A stretch of DNA of 64,000 bases from Bacteroidota bacterium (GTDB lineage Bacteria > Bacteroidota > Bacteroidia > Chitinophagales > Chitinophagaceae), in NCBI GenBank assembly GCA_016706595.1, contig JADJJH010000002.1:682001-746000 (forward strand), read 5' to 3'. Shown here in pieces: positions 25,427-35,798 of this stretch; position 1 is the stretch's first letter, and every line of letters begins with the position of its first letter. The translations under genes and the position numbers were made by a program. A model generated the notes under the pieces. That model saw only the letters and a list, made by a program, of their open reading frames with translations. It was not told the DNA's origin and did not search any database.

Positions 25427-28400
25427 CTACCTCAATAACATAATATCACCCTTACGTGTATAAGTTTGTCCGTCGGTAATACACTTATACCTAAAAATAT
25501 AAAAAAAGGTATTAGTTGCTTCAGGTTTATTGTTAAAAGTGCCGTCCCAAGCTGCACGAAAATCTTGGGTTCGCCAAACTCGATTACCCCATCGATTATA
25601 AATTTCAAACTGAAGTAAATCGATACCGGCCGAAGTGATAATTTTAAATTCATCATTGATGCCATCACCATTTGGAGAAAATGCATTGGGAATATACATG
25701 GCATCGCAACAAGTTCCGGGTTCAATCTCTACGGTATCTCTATCGATACATCCATTGCCATCCACGGCTTCAACCATATAAATGCCAAAAATTAAATTTT
25801 CGATTTTTGCCGTATTGCTTGGCGGTGTCGTATTCCAATTAAATGAATAAGGCGGATCTCCACCAAATATATTTGCAAATGCCCAACCCTCACGACCAGT
25901 GCCGGTGCAACTTAAATCTTGTTTGGTAATAATTACCTTCATTGGGTTAACCGGAGGACCGATTACTAAAGAAGTATCTATCATACAACCTAATGAATCT
26001 TTAATATTCAACGTGTAATTCCCTTGCGCTAAAAAATAAAATTCACCACTTTGATTAAAATGTAAACCCGGTGTAAGTGTATAGGTTAAGGTGCCATTTC
26101 CGCCACTTGACTTCACAATTATTTTTCCGTTTTCTGCTCCTAGACATGCAATGGGCGAAACGGTAATTTCATCGATTGTAATTGCATCGGGTTGTAACAA
26201 ATTTACATTACTATCTACTCTACAACCTAAAGCATCGGTAATGGTGAAACTATACATTGAAGAAAATAAATTATTAAATTGATTGTTACTACTTGGCGAA
26301 CCTCCATTGATGGCATAACTGATAGGTGCTATTCCACCCATTGCGGTTACTTGTATACTGCCATTACTATCGCCATTACAAACCGGTGCGTTCATAAAAA
26401 TATTTGAGATCGTCAATGCAGGATTTTGATTGAGTTGAATGATTGTTGTTTGGGTGCATCCACTAGCATCAGTCGCCATAATTGTATAAGTTCCTGCAGC
26501 TAAATCAATAAAATTTCCCGGCGAACTTTGTACACCTAATAAAGGATTTATTTGATAAGCAAAGCTTCCACTTCCTCCACCGGCTTGTACATTAATAATA
26601 CCATTGCTATCACCATAACAAACTATTGTATTTGCATTGGCTACATTCCAAACAATTTGCGGAGGTTCGTTCAATAAAATAGAATTAATAGAATCTTCAC
26701 ACCCATTGGCATCGCTTACAAATAATGAATATAATCCCGCAGGTAAATTATTAAAATTACCGCTAGCATTACTTAAACCTATAGCTTGCAAATTATATTG
26801 ATAAGGTAAGCTGCCTCCATTGGCAATGGCTTGTATACTACCATCTTGTAATCCAAAACAGGATATATTTTGCGTAGTGGAAATAGAAAGGCTTAAAGGA
26901 TTAGGTTGCATAACCGATACCATCGTATCATGCGAACATCCATTGCTATCGCTAGCTTGCAAGGTATACGTGCCAATCGGCAAGCTGCTAAATATGCCTG
27001 TTGTATTAGTGGTTGTAAGTGGGGTAATGCTATATTGTAAAATGCCAATTCCGCCTGAAGCTGTTATTGAAATAACACCAGTTGAATCGCCATTGCAAAG
27101 TACTTGGGTTGCATTAGCTGAATTAATTTGAATAGGCAATGGATTTACTACATTGAAACTTGCGGTTAAACTACAATTCATGGCATCGCTTACGGTTACC
27201 GTATACAAATTGGCAGTTAGCGAATTAAATATGCCTGAAGTGTTACTTAATGCACCTGGTTGTAATGTATAATTTAACAAACCACTTCCTCCACTACATA
27301 TCCAACTTATACTTGCATCATTTACATTATAGCAAGATGGATTGGTTGAACTATTACTTACTTGATAAATCGCAGGCGGTTCAATGATGGTAGAAATTGT
27401 AGTGATGCTACATCCATTGGCATCGCTAACAGTAATGGTATACGTATTGCCGTTAAGTAAATTGAAATTTCCGTTGGTGTTTACTAACGAACCCGGCATT
27501 AATAAATAGCTTAATACACCGGTGCCACCGCTTGCACTTATTTGCAAACTTCCATCGGCAGCACCAAAACAACTTACATCATTTGCATTCACATTATTTA
27601 TACTTAATGCATTGGGTTGCGCAATATAAACGCTGGTACTTATGCTGCAATTATTTGCATCAATGGCTACAATAGTATACGTTGTGTTGCCAATTAAATT
27701 TGTATAAGAACTTGGCGGAATAAATGTAGCACTGGGATTAATTGAAAAGGAAATCAGACCGCTTCCGCCTAAAGTGGCTACACTTAAATTGCCACCGGGT
27801 ACACCATTACACAATGATGAACTTACATTCATACTATCGAACAAAAATAAAGGCGGCTGTGTAATATTTACTACCGTTGATGCCGTGCATACATTAACAT
27901 CACTTACCGTTATGGTATAATTATTGGCTGCAAGATTCACAAAAGTGCCACTTGTATTCATGATTGCACCCGGTTGTAATTGATATTGTAAGCTCCCGCT
28001 TCCACCGCTTGCCAATACATTGAGGCTGCCAGTTTGCAATCCATAACAAAGAACCTGAGTGGCTGAAGCAGAATTGATGACAGGTCCGTTTGATGTATTA
28101 ATAGTAAACACAGATTGCGCTGTACATCCATTGGCATCCTTAACCGTTGCCGTATAATTGCCAACACATAGTGAAGATATCATGGGTGATGCACTAAAAT
28201 TTACATTATCTATACTATACAAGTAGGCGCCAAATCCTCCTGTTGCATTGATGGTTATCGAAGCATCACAACCCGGAATGCAAGATGCATTAGTTGAAAT
28301 CAATGATGTGATAATTGGTGAGGCTTGAGTTTGAATGCTTATCACCGAAGTTGCTGTACAGCCTGCTGCATCTTTTACATACATCGTATATACGCCTACC

Positions 28401-31400
28401 GAGAGTGAACTTACTACATTTGAAGTTTGATATACAACGCCATTACTTGAGTAATTATACGGACTCAATCCGCCACTTGCTGTTATTGTTGCTATAGCGT
28501 CGTTACCCGGAATACAACTTGCACTGCTTGCTACGATATTTGAAATTACCGGTGCATTAGCTGCTAAAATACTTTGAATACTAGTGGCTGTACAATTATG
28601 TGAATCGCTTACCGTAATGGTATACAATCCGCTACCAAGATTTGTAAATACATTACTAGCTTGAAAACTGGATCCTATAGAATAGGAATAGGATGGGGAA
28701 CCACCACTTGCTGAAATGTTGAGTAAAGCATCGTTACCCGGTATGCAAGTTGGAATGGTATTGCTTATTGAATTGATGCTTAATAAGGTTGGCGAATTGA
28801 TAGATGCTATAGTAGTACTTGTACATCCATTGGCATCACTCACTTGTATAGTGTAACTGCCAGCTGCTAAACCTGTAAAATTACCGGTGGTATTGGTGCT
28901 TCCTGAAGGGTTTATTAAAAAAGTATATAATCCGGTTCCACCATTAGCACCTACTTGCGCATTTCCATCTACTAAACCAAAGCACGAGACATCTATTTGA
29001 TTGCTTACAAGAATATTTACATCAGAAGGTTCATTAATTACCACATTGCTGTTTATACTACATCCATTGGCATCACTTGCTTGTAGAGTATATATGCCTG
29101 CCAAAAGAGATGAGAAATTTCCAGTTGAATTGCTAGTACCTATAGGTAAAAGTGTATACAATATACTGCCTACTCCGCCAAGAGCGCTTGATTGTATGCT
29201 TGCATTACTTCCGCCAGAACAACTTACATTCAGGGTATTTATGCTTACCCAATTTAATGCAGGTGGTTCACTAACAATTACAACACTGCTCATCGAACAA
29301 GCATTTGCATCAGTGACAATAACTGTATAGGTGCCTGCACTTAGAGATGAAAAATTTCCAATGATATTCGATAATCCAAGAGGTTGTAATGTATACGTTA
29401 ATAATCCGCTTCCGCCCGATGTGCTTACACTCAAGCTACCATTCGTTAAACCATTACAGGCTACCGGAATAGAATTTACATTATTTATGATGGGTGTGCC
29501 GGGTGTGCTAATTTGATAGCTTGAAATTGCAGTACATCCATTTGCATCACTCAAGGTAATGGTATAAAAACCTGCACCCACATTGGCAAATTGGTTAGCC
29601 GTTTGAAACCCACTTCCGATTGAATATAAATAAGAAGGGGTGCCTCCATTGGCTATAATATTTATGATGGCATCATTGCCAGGTACACAAGTTGGCACGC
29701 TGCTATTGATAGAATTAATCTGTAATTGTGTAGGTGTAATTATTTGAATTGCACTTGTACCAGTGCATCCATTGGCATCACTTACCTGAATGGTATAATT
29801 GCCTGCCGCTAAGTTTGTAAAACTCCCCGTTGTATTACTACTTCCCGTAGGGCTCAAGAAGAAATTATATCCACCCATTCCGCCATTCACATTGACTTGT
29901 AATGCACCATTGGTAAATCCAAAGCAAGTAATATCAGTGGTGTTTATAGAAGTGATATTTACTACAGTAGGTTGAGCAATATTAACCAAAGTACTTAAAC
30001 TACATCCGTTGGCATCACTGGCTTGCACGGTATAAATGCCTGCGCTTAATGTGGTAAATAAACCACTTGCATTATTTATACCCAAAGGCAATATGGTATA
30101 CGAAATAGAGCTTGTTCCACCTGAGGCACTTGCTAGTAAACTTGCGTCATTCCCACCATTACAAGAAACATCATTGGCTACTACATTCACCCAATTTAAT
30201 AAATTTGGCTCATCAACCATAATCACTAAACTTTGAGTACAAGCAACCATATCCATAGCTGTAATGGTATACAGTCCACCGGCTAGATTGAAAAACTGTC
30301 CGCTTGAGTTGCTAATACCTGAAGGTTGTAAGGTATAATTTATACTGCCGGTTCCACCATTTGCACCTACCTGTATACTTCCATCATTTGAGCCAAAACA
30401 AGTTAATGGAATCATATTCGTGCTTACAAAATTAATGGGTGATGGTTGAGAAATTGTGATGCTCGAACTTTGCGTACATCCATTGGCATCCATTACAGTA
30501 ACTGTATAATTTCCTGCACCAAGATTGCTAAATTGTCCGGTTGTATTATTGATACTCCCTGGCAATACATTATAAGTAAAGGAGCCGGTTCCGCCGCTTG
30601 CATTGATTTGTATACTTCCATTATTATCACCAAAACAGATGGGTTCAATAACTAGAGGTGCATTGAAGGTAATAGCAGTTGCTTGCGCGATGAAAATTTG
30701 TGTATCGATACTACATGCATGTATATCACTTACTTGAAGTGTATAATTTGCTGAGGCTAATCCGTTAAATATCCCATTTGTATTTGTGCTGCCTAGGGGC
30801 AGAAGTTGATAAGTTAAAAAACCCGTTCCACCATTGGCAAGTGCATGTATACTTCCATCTAATAATGCAACGCATGTTGTAGGAGATAAATTAATATTAT
30901 CCCAAATTAATGGTGCAGGGTTAATAATGGTAACGATTGTACTATTTGTACAACCCAATGCATCAGCGGCTGTAATGGTATAATTACCGGCACCTATTCC
31001 ATTAAAATTGCCCAGCGTATTACTTATTGAACCGGGCATGAATGTATACACAATACTTCCGCTTCCACCATTGCACGTAGCTATAATTTCAGCATCACTC
31101 AATCCATTACATGTAATTGAATCTATGCTTATCGTATTCCAATTTAAAACCGGTGGCGAAGCAATATTTACAACTGTTGTTACCGAACAATTCGTGATAT
31201 CTGTAACCGTTATAGTATAAGTTTGTGCCGATAAATTAATAAAAGTTCCAACCGGCAATTGCGTTGCTGTTGGATTGATATCATATACTAAAGTTCCTGT
31301 ACCTCCCACAGCCGAAATAGAAATTTGTCCGGATGATGGTGCACTGCAACTTACCCCTGTTACAATCGGCGCATTAAAAGCCAATGGTGCTGGTTGAATA

Positions 31401-32575
31401 ATATTTACCACGCTACTTGTACTGCATAAACCTGCATCACTGGCAACTATGGTATAGCTACTTAAATTTAATCCAGCAAATACACCCGTGCTATTGGTAA
31501 CTCCTCCAGGGTTTAATGTATAACTTACTGCACCTTGTGCATTGTTTACAATCACCGAATTAATTGAACCCAATGTTGTACAAGTTGAATTTGTAACATT
31601 GATTGCGCCCAATTGTATGGTATTGCAAACACCCGGAATCGTAACGGGCACTCGTTGCACGCACGTAGTGTTTATGCCGCTGCAACAAGTTGCGTATAAA
31701 GTAGTACCAGCCGGACAAGCAGAGCCTGCGGGATCATACACAAAGGGTGAACCACTACCTACTAAAGTTCCACCGGTGGCTGCATTCCACCAATAAATAT
31801 TGGGACCACTACAGGTACCCGTTAAAGTAGATTTATAATTTACAGTCGCCCCAACACATGTTCGAACCGGTGCGGTGGCTATAGGGTTAATTGCATTTGT
31901 AGGACAAGGCGATGTAGGAATAGTAAAGGTGATATTATGTGCTAATAAATCGTTGAAATTATAGCAACCAGTCTCACCATCCGATGTGCCATGTAATACA
32001 AATTGATAACTACTTGAATTAATAATGCTATTACAAAAAGTAAGATCGAAGGTCATTGAAAACGAACCACCACAATCAATATTTACACTTCCATAATTAT
32101 TACAAGGCAATCCATCGGCACTTACTACTGTTCCACAACATGCATTGCCTGCGGTGTTGTCAAAATAAAATCCTGGTCCGCCATTAGTACCCGAGCCCGA
32201 AGGACAAGTTCCTACACAACCTGCATTATAAGCAATGAAGCCGGTAGGTAGGGTAACCGGAATTACACTAAAACCGGCATTGGCAGGTAAAAAAATACCA
32301 TGCAACCATTCGGCATTCGGCGATTTATTCCATCGTATTCCTGAAATGGCCACTCTAATTTTCGACGAGTCGCACACATTTAAACAATTAAAAACACCAC
32401 CGGTTACAGAGGCTCCGCCACTTGTGCTAATTAAGTTGGCACTTATGGTTGGTAAATTACTTCCGCTACACGAGTTAAATCTGCCGGTAACACCAACCCC
32501 AATTACATTAATATTTTGTGCTTGAAGTGTAGCGTAAAATGATAACAGTAAAAAAAGAAATAGAATCTTTCGCAT
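25427..32575 (-). CDS. Giant SprB-repeat secreted protein with T9SS type B (gliding-type) C-terminus
   Basis: 2382 residues. The signal peptide ends at ATLQAQ. Residues 20-330 are a Cys-rich head, including a PVRTCVGATVNYKS segment. About 25 tandem SprB-type repeats of 70-75 residues follow, each ending in a block like AGNYTITVSDANGC. Several repeats form a duplicated super-block (about 28.5-30.2 kb). The C-terminal YIPNAFSPNGDGINDEF, FEIYNRWGNRVWRT and NTFFYIFRYKC form the CHU_C/type B sorting domain. It is probably a T9SS-exported surface adhesin; a role in gliding is possible but not shown. A 139-residue exported protein is encoded just upstream. Confidence 0.92.
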   Translation of the reverse strand: MRKILFLFLLLSFYATLQAQNINVIGVGVTGRFNSCSGSNLPTISANLISTSGGASVTGGVFNCLNVCDSSKIRVAISGIRWNKSPNAEWLHGIFLPANAGFSVIPVTLPTGFIAYNAGCVGTCPSGSGTNGGPGFYFDNTAGNACCGTVVSADGLPCNNYGSVNIDCGGSFSMTFDLTFCNSIINSSSYQFVLHGTSDGETGCYNFNDLLAHNITFTIPTSPCPTNAINPIATAPVRTCVGATVNYKSTLTGTCSGPNIYWWNAATGGTLVGSGSPFVYDPAGSACPAGTTLYATCCSGINTTCVQRVPVTIPGVCNTIQLGAINVTNSTCTTLGSINSVIVNNAQGAVSYTLNPGGVTNSTGVFAGLNLSSYTIVASDAGLCSTSSVVNIIQPAPLAFNAPIVTGVSCSAPSSGQISISAVGGTGTLVYDINPTATQLPVGTFINLSAQTYTITVTDITNCSVTTVVNIASPPVLNWNTISIDSITCNGLSDAEIIATCNGGSGSIVYTFMPGSISNTLGNFNGIGAGNYTITAADALGCTNSTIVTIINPAPLIWDNINLSPTTCVALLDGSIHALANGGTGFLTYQLLPLGSTNTNGIFNGLASANYTLQVSDIHACSIDTQIFIAQATAITFNAPLVIEPICFGDNNGSIQINASGGTGSFTYNVLPGSINNTTGQFSNLGAGNYTVTVMDANGCTQSSSITISQPSPINFVSTNMIPLTCFGSNDGSIQVGANGGTGSINYTLQPSGISNSSGQFFNLAGGLYTITAMDMVACTQSLVIMVDEPNLLNWVNVVANDVSCNGGNDASLLASASGGTSSISYTILPLGINNASGLFTTLSAGIYTVQASDANGCSLSTLVNIAQPTVVNITSINTTDITCFGFTNGALQVNVNGGMGGYNFFLSPTGSSNTTGSFTNLAAGNYTIQVSDANGCTGTSAIQIITPTQLQINSINSSVPTCVPGNDAIINIIANGGTPSYLYSIGSGFQTANQFANVGAGFYTITLSDANGCTAISSYQISTPGTPIINNVNSIPVACNGLTNGSLSVSTSGGSGLLTYTLQPLGLSNIIGNFSSLSAGTYTVIVTDANACSMSSVVIVSEPPALNWVSINTLNVSCSGGSNASIQSSALGGVGSILYTLLPIGTSNSTGNFSSLLAGIYTLQASDANGCSINSNVVINEPSDVNILVSNQIDVSCFGLVDGNAQVGANGGTGLYTFLINPSGSTNTTGNFTGLAAGSYTIQVSDANGCTSTTIASINSPTLLSINSISNTIPTCIPGNDALLNISASGGSPSYSYSIGSSFQASNVFTNLGSGLYTITVSDSHNCTATSIQSILAANAPVISNIVASSASCIPGNDAIATITASGGLSPYNYSSNGVVYQTSNVVSSLSVGVYTMYVKDAAGCTATSVISIQTQASPIITSLISTNASCIPGCDASITINATGGFGAYLYSIDNVNFSASPMISSLCVGNYTATVKDANGCTAQSVFTINTSNGPVINSASATQVLCYGLQTGSLNVLASGGSGSLQYQLQPGAIMNTSGTFVNLAANNYTITVSDVNVCTASTVVNITQPPLFLFDSMNVSSSLCNGVPGGNLSVATLGGSGLISFSINPSATFIPPSSYTNLIGNTTYTIVAIDANNCSISTSVYIAQPNALSINNVNANDVSCFGAADGSLQISASGGTGVLSYLLMPGSLVNTNGNFNLLNGNTYTITVSDANGCSITTISTIIEPPAIYQVSNSSTNPSCYNVNDASISWICSGGSGLLNYTLQPGALSNTSGIFNSLTANLYTVTVSDAMNCSLTASFNVVNPLPIQINSANATQVLCNGDSTGVISITASGGIGILQYSITPLTTTNTTGIFSSLPIGTYTLQASDSNGCSHDTMVSVMQPNPLSLSISTTQNISCFGLQDGSIQAIANGGSLPYQYNLQAIGLSNASGNFNNLPAGLYSLFVSDANGCEDSINSILLNEPPQIVWNVANANTIVCYGDSNGIINVQAGGGSGSFAYQINPLLGVQSSPGNFIDLAAGTYTIMATDASGCTQTTIIQLNQNPALTISNIFMNAPVCNGDSNGSIQVTAMGGIAPISYAINGGSPSSNNQFNNLFSSMYSFTITDALGCRVDSNVNLLQPDAITIDEITVSPIACLGAENGKIIVKSSGGNGTLTYTLTPGLHFNQSGEFYFLAQGNYTLNIKDSLGCMIDTSLVIGPPVNPMKVIITKQDLSCTGTGREGWAFANIFGGDPPYSFNWNTTPPSNTAKIENLIFGIYMVEAVDGNGCIDRDTVEIEPGTCCDAMYIPNAFSPNGDGINDEFKIITSAGIDLLQFEIYNRWGNRVWRTQDFRAAWDGTFNNKPEATNTFFYIFRYKCITDGQTYTRKGDIMLLR

Positions 32576-32576
32576 A

Positions 32577-32996
32577 TTATTTTACTGATTGGGTTTGAAG
32601 TTGAAACTTAATTTCATTCAGTAAATTATGCGGAATTTCTTCTTTTGAAAAATTTACTAACAAGTACGATACTAAGGCAATTCGGTTTTGAATAGCAATG
32701 GATTCATTAAACAAAACTTTTATAACACTAAAGTATTTCATTTTTACTCTTTCATCTATACCTGCTTCGGTATAATACATCTTTGCCATTTCTTGAAATT
32801 CCTTGCTGAGTATGATCACATTACTTTCATTCATTGTAGTCTGTAACCATAACCTTTGATCTTGATCAGATAGTTTAGAAAAATTTACTTCATCCGCTAA
32901 TTTTATTTGAAGGTTTGCTTGCGCAGATAATCTGCCGCAAGGCAATAAAAAGCAAAATATGCTTATGATAATAATTTTGAGGTATAGTGTTTTCAT
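32577..32996 (-). CDS. Small exported protein of unknown function, upstream partner of the SprB-repeat protein
   Basis: 139 residues. The signal peptide ends near GRLSAQ. The rest is predicted mostly helical (LSDQDQRLWLQTTMNE, MAKMYYTEAGIDERVKMKYF, IAIQNRIALVSYLLVNF). I do not recognise the family. The stop is 1 bp before the ATG of the giant protein, so the two are almost certainly co-transcribed and perhaps coupled. Confidence 0.75.
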   Translation of the reverse strand: MKTLYLKIIIISIFCFLLPCGRLSAQANLQIKLADEVNFSKLSDQDQRLWLQTTMNESNVIILSKEFQEMAKMYYTEAGIDERVKMKYFSVIKVLFNESIAIQNRIALVSYLLVNFSKEEIPHNLLNEIKFQLQTQSVK

Positions 32997-33225
32997 CTAA
33001 AAATTTATCGATATAATTTGCCGAAATTACGCTAATTATTGCTCTAGCAAGAATGTTGAGCAATGGGCTTCTAAAATATAACACTAAGTAAAGCCTAACT
33101 GAATGAGGAATTGCAATGGTATTGTCATTTTTTAGGTAACATCCGATAATACGGCAATTAGCATGCTATCAGATTATAAACCTAAATCATAAATTTCAGC
33201 ATTTATTTGTAGATATTGCAGCGCC

Positions 33226-34365
33226 ATGCTGTTGAATGTGATTTTACTATTTATTGTTATTCTTTTTCTGATGTATGCAGCCTTGATTCTTTTTTATAGG
33301 GCCGGATGGAATGCATTGCCTGCATTTAGTGTGCAAAAAGATTATAATCCTAAAACCAAGGTGAGCATTATTATTCCGGCTCGTAATGAAGCCACGAATA
33401 TTGGCAGGCTTTTGAAAAATGTCACGTCACAATATTATCCTCATGAATTAATTGAAATTATTGTAGTCGACGATCATTCCGAGGATGAAACCTCTCAAAT
33501 CGCTTCTTCATTTTCAAGGGTTAAATGTATTTCCTTAGCAAAATTCACCGAAGGCAAAATTTTAAATGCCTACAAAAAAAAGGCTATCGAAATAGGCATT
33601 GCACAAAGTACAGGCGAATTAATCATCACAACCGATGCCGATTGTGCCATGGAAAATTATTGGCTACTCAATATCGTTGCTTATTACGAAACCTATTACC
33701 CTGCCCTCATCGCTTCGCCGGTTTTGTTCAATTATGAAAATTCAAGCTTATCTGTTTTTCAACATATCGATTTTACCATGATGCAAGGTATCACCGGTGC
33801 AATTGCCTTTACAAAAAGTGGAACCTTGTGTAATGGCGCCAACCTTGCTTTTACTCGCAGTGCTTTCGAATCGGTAAATGGTTATGTAGGCATCGATGAT
33901 ATTGCCAGTGGCGATGATATGTTATTGATGTATAAAATTGAAAAACAATTTCCAAAACGAACTGCCTATTTAAAATGCCTCGATGCAGTGGTTACAACTT
34001 ACCCTATGCCTAATCTAAAATCATTTTTATTACAACGGCAAAGATGGGCTTCCAAGGCTACGAAATTCAACGACAAGCGAATACAGGCGGTGCTATTATT
34101 AGTGTATGTATTCAATTTGTTATTTCCTATATTATTCGTAATGGGTTTTTTCAATTCGATCTTTTTTACATGGTGTGTCGCTCTCCTTCTTGCTAAAACG
34201 ATAATCGAATTTTCATTTTGGTTATCAATCACTTCTTTCTTTAAACTAAAAAGAGAAAATCTTTATTTCGCACTCTTACAAATTGCCCATATTGCCTACA
34301 TCATCTATTCAGGTTTGCAAGGTCAACATAAAAAATATGTCTGGAAAGATAGAACCGTTCAATAA
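33226..34365 (+). CDS. Membrane glycosyltransferase, family GT2
   Basis: 379 residues. An N-terminal TM helix precedes a GT-A domain with VSIIIPARNEATNIGRLL, VVDDHSEDET (first Asp pair), TTDADCAM (DxD), GDDMLL (acid/base region) and LLQRQRWASKA (QxxRW). Three TM helices follow. This is the architecture of processive or lipid-linked GT2 enzymes. The next gene, an ABC permease, starts 4 bp after the stop. Confidence 0.87.
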   Translation: MLLNVILLFIVILFLMYAALILFYRAGWNALPAFSVQKDYNPKTKVSIIIPARNEATNIGRLLKNVTSQYYPHELIEIIVVDDHSEDETSQIASSFSRVKCISLAKFTEGKILNAYKKKAIEIGIAQSTGELIITTDADCAMENYWLLNIVAYYETYYPALIASPVLFNYENSSLSVFQHIDFTMMQGITGAIAFTKSGTLCNGANLAFTRSAFESVNGYVGIDDIASGDDMLLMYKIEKQFPKRTAYLKCLDAVVTTYPMPNLKSFLLQRQRWASKATKFNDKRIQAVLLLVYVFNLLFPILFVMGFFNSIFFTWCVALLLAKTIIEFSFWLSITSFFKLKRENLYFALLQIAHIAYIIYSGLQGQHKKYVWKDRTVQ

Positions 34366-34368
34366 GCG

Positions 34369-35478
34369 ATGAATACTACCCATTTTACAAATACTCGATT
34401 CAGTAAACGATTCCGCAAAAGCAAAGCGGCGTTACCGGCCTTGGTTTATATTTTTTTGGTGATTGTAATTGCAGTTTTTTGCTATCCTTTATCAACCGAT
34501 GATAGTGCAGATGCCGATACCGTGTTAATGGAAATTGGTACTCGTAAGCCGGGCTTTAGTTGTTATATGTTGAAGAAGTATTATCCGCAAAATGAAGTTG
34601 AACAAAGTACCTTAAACTATCTCATTCATGGTCGAATAAGAGACGCCGAATTGTTGCCCATTGTTTCATATCAATTCAAAAACGACTCTGTAATTGTTCA
34701 GCATATATTAGATGATCAGAATACCGAAACACTTGCTTTTTCGATTTCACAATTATTACAAGCAAGAAATACACCCGCAAATATTGAAGCATCATTAGTA
34801 TTAAAACGAAACTTTTGGTTAGGCACCGATCGTTATGGTCGCGATGTTTTTTCGAGATTGCTAATTGGAAGTAGAGTAAGCATGGCGGTTGGTTTTATAG
34901 CCGTAATCATATCCTTATTCATTGGTGTTTTATTAGGTGCACTAAGCGGCTATTTTGGTGGTAAAATCGACCAACTCGTTACTTGGCTCATTAATGTAAT
35001 TTGGGCCATTCCCACATTATTGTTAGTATTCGCAATCACCTTCGCATTAGGAAAAGGCTTTTGGCAAATTTTTATTGCAGTGGGCTGTACCATGTGGGTT
35101 GGAACGGCAAGGTTAATACGTGGACAAGTCATGTCGCTTCGTGAAATGGAATACATCCAGGCTACGAAGGTGATGGGATTTTCATCGGCGCGAATTATTA
35201 TCAAACATATTTTGCCTAATATCATGGGACCGACCATGGTATTGGCTGCAAGTAATTTTGCGACGGCTATTTTAATTGAAGCAGGTTTAAGTTTTTTGGG
35301 CATTGGTGTTCAACCGCCAACCTCCTCGTGGGGCTTAATGATAAAAGAGAATTATAATTTCATCATCACCAATCATCCAATGCTGGCTATTATACCGGGT
35401 ATTGCCATTATGCTTATCGTACTTGCTTTTAATATTATTGGCAATGCTTTGCGAGATGCATTAGATGTGAAAGGGTAG
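34369..35478 (+). CDS. Peptide/nickel-type ABC transporter permease (OppC/DppC family)
   Basis: 369 residues. TM1 (LVYIFLVIVIAVF) is followed by an extended periplasmic region of about 110 residues ending at FWLGTDRYGRDVFSRLL, the family marker. Five TM helices then carry the EAA loop (EMEYIQATKVMGFSSARII and KHILPN). It should be one half of an oligopeptide-type importer or exporter. No OppB partner, binding protein or ATPase gene is in the window, so the rest of the transporter is elsewhere. Confidence 0.87.
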   Translation: MNTTHFTNTRFSKRFRKSKAALPALVYIFLVIVIAVFCYPLSTDDSADADTVLMEIGTRKPGFSCYMLKKYYPQNEVEQSTLNYLIHGRIRDAELLPIVSYQFKNDSVIVQHILDDQNTETLAFSISQLLQARNTPANIEASLVLKRNFWLGTDRYGRDVFSRLLIGSRVSMAVGFIAVIISLFIGVLLGALSGYFGGKIDQLVTWLINVIWAIPTLLLVFAITFALGKGFWQIFIAVGCTMWVGTARLIRGQVMSLREMEYIQATKVMGFSSARIIIKHILPNIMGPTMVLAASNFATAILIEAGLSFLGIGVQPPTSSWGLMIKENYNFIITNHPMLAIIPGIAIMLIVLAFNIIGNALRDALDVKG

Positions 35479-35798
35479 TTTCTCAATCGAAACCTAAACC
35501 ATCACTATACCCTTTCCTTCACAAATTTTGGCAACGCAATTTGGGCAGCACACACGCTTTTCGTTGCAAGTCCGCTCCCTCTCAAAGCATCGGGATGCGG
35601 GCTTTTCACTATCCCGCATCCATTGCAGGACTGCTGCAATGCAAACGTAATCTTACTTTCTATTTTCCGTAACTTATGGAAGACAATGAATTACGCATAT
35701 CCAATCCCAATCTGACAAAAATCAGCATTTTGAATTACGAGTCAAACTTTGATTTACTAATTTTACGATTATCTTTGTCACAAACACAAAGTATTTCA
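35479..35798. repeat. Intergenic element with two adjacent perfect hairpins
   Basis: GGATGCGGG (35593-35601) pairs with CCCGCATCC (35613-35621), and CATTGCAG (35621-35628) pairs with CTGCAATG (35634-35641). The surrounding words (GGGCAGCACACACG, TTTCGTTGCAAGTCCGCTCCC) resemble an intergenic element scattered in Bacteroidota genomes. An in-frame extension of the desaturase gene runs through the end of this region but starts inside non-coding-like sequence. Confidence 0.65.

Noticed and set aside
26820..27131. Several plus-strand frames of 60-110 codons inside the SprB-repeat gene
   Set aside because: They recur because the sense strand is repetitive, and each is the complement of the same repeat unit. 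There is no independent coding evidence.
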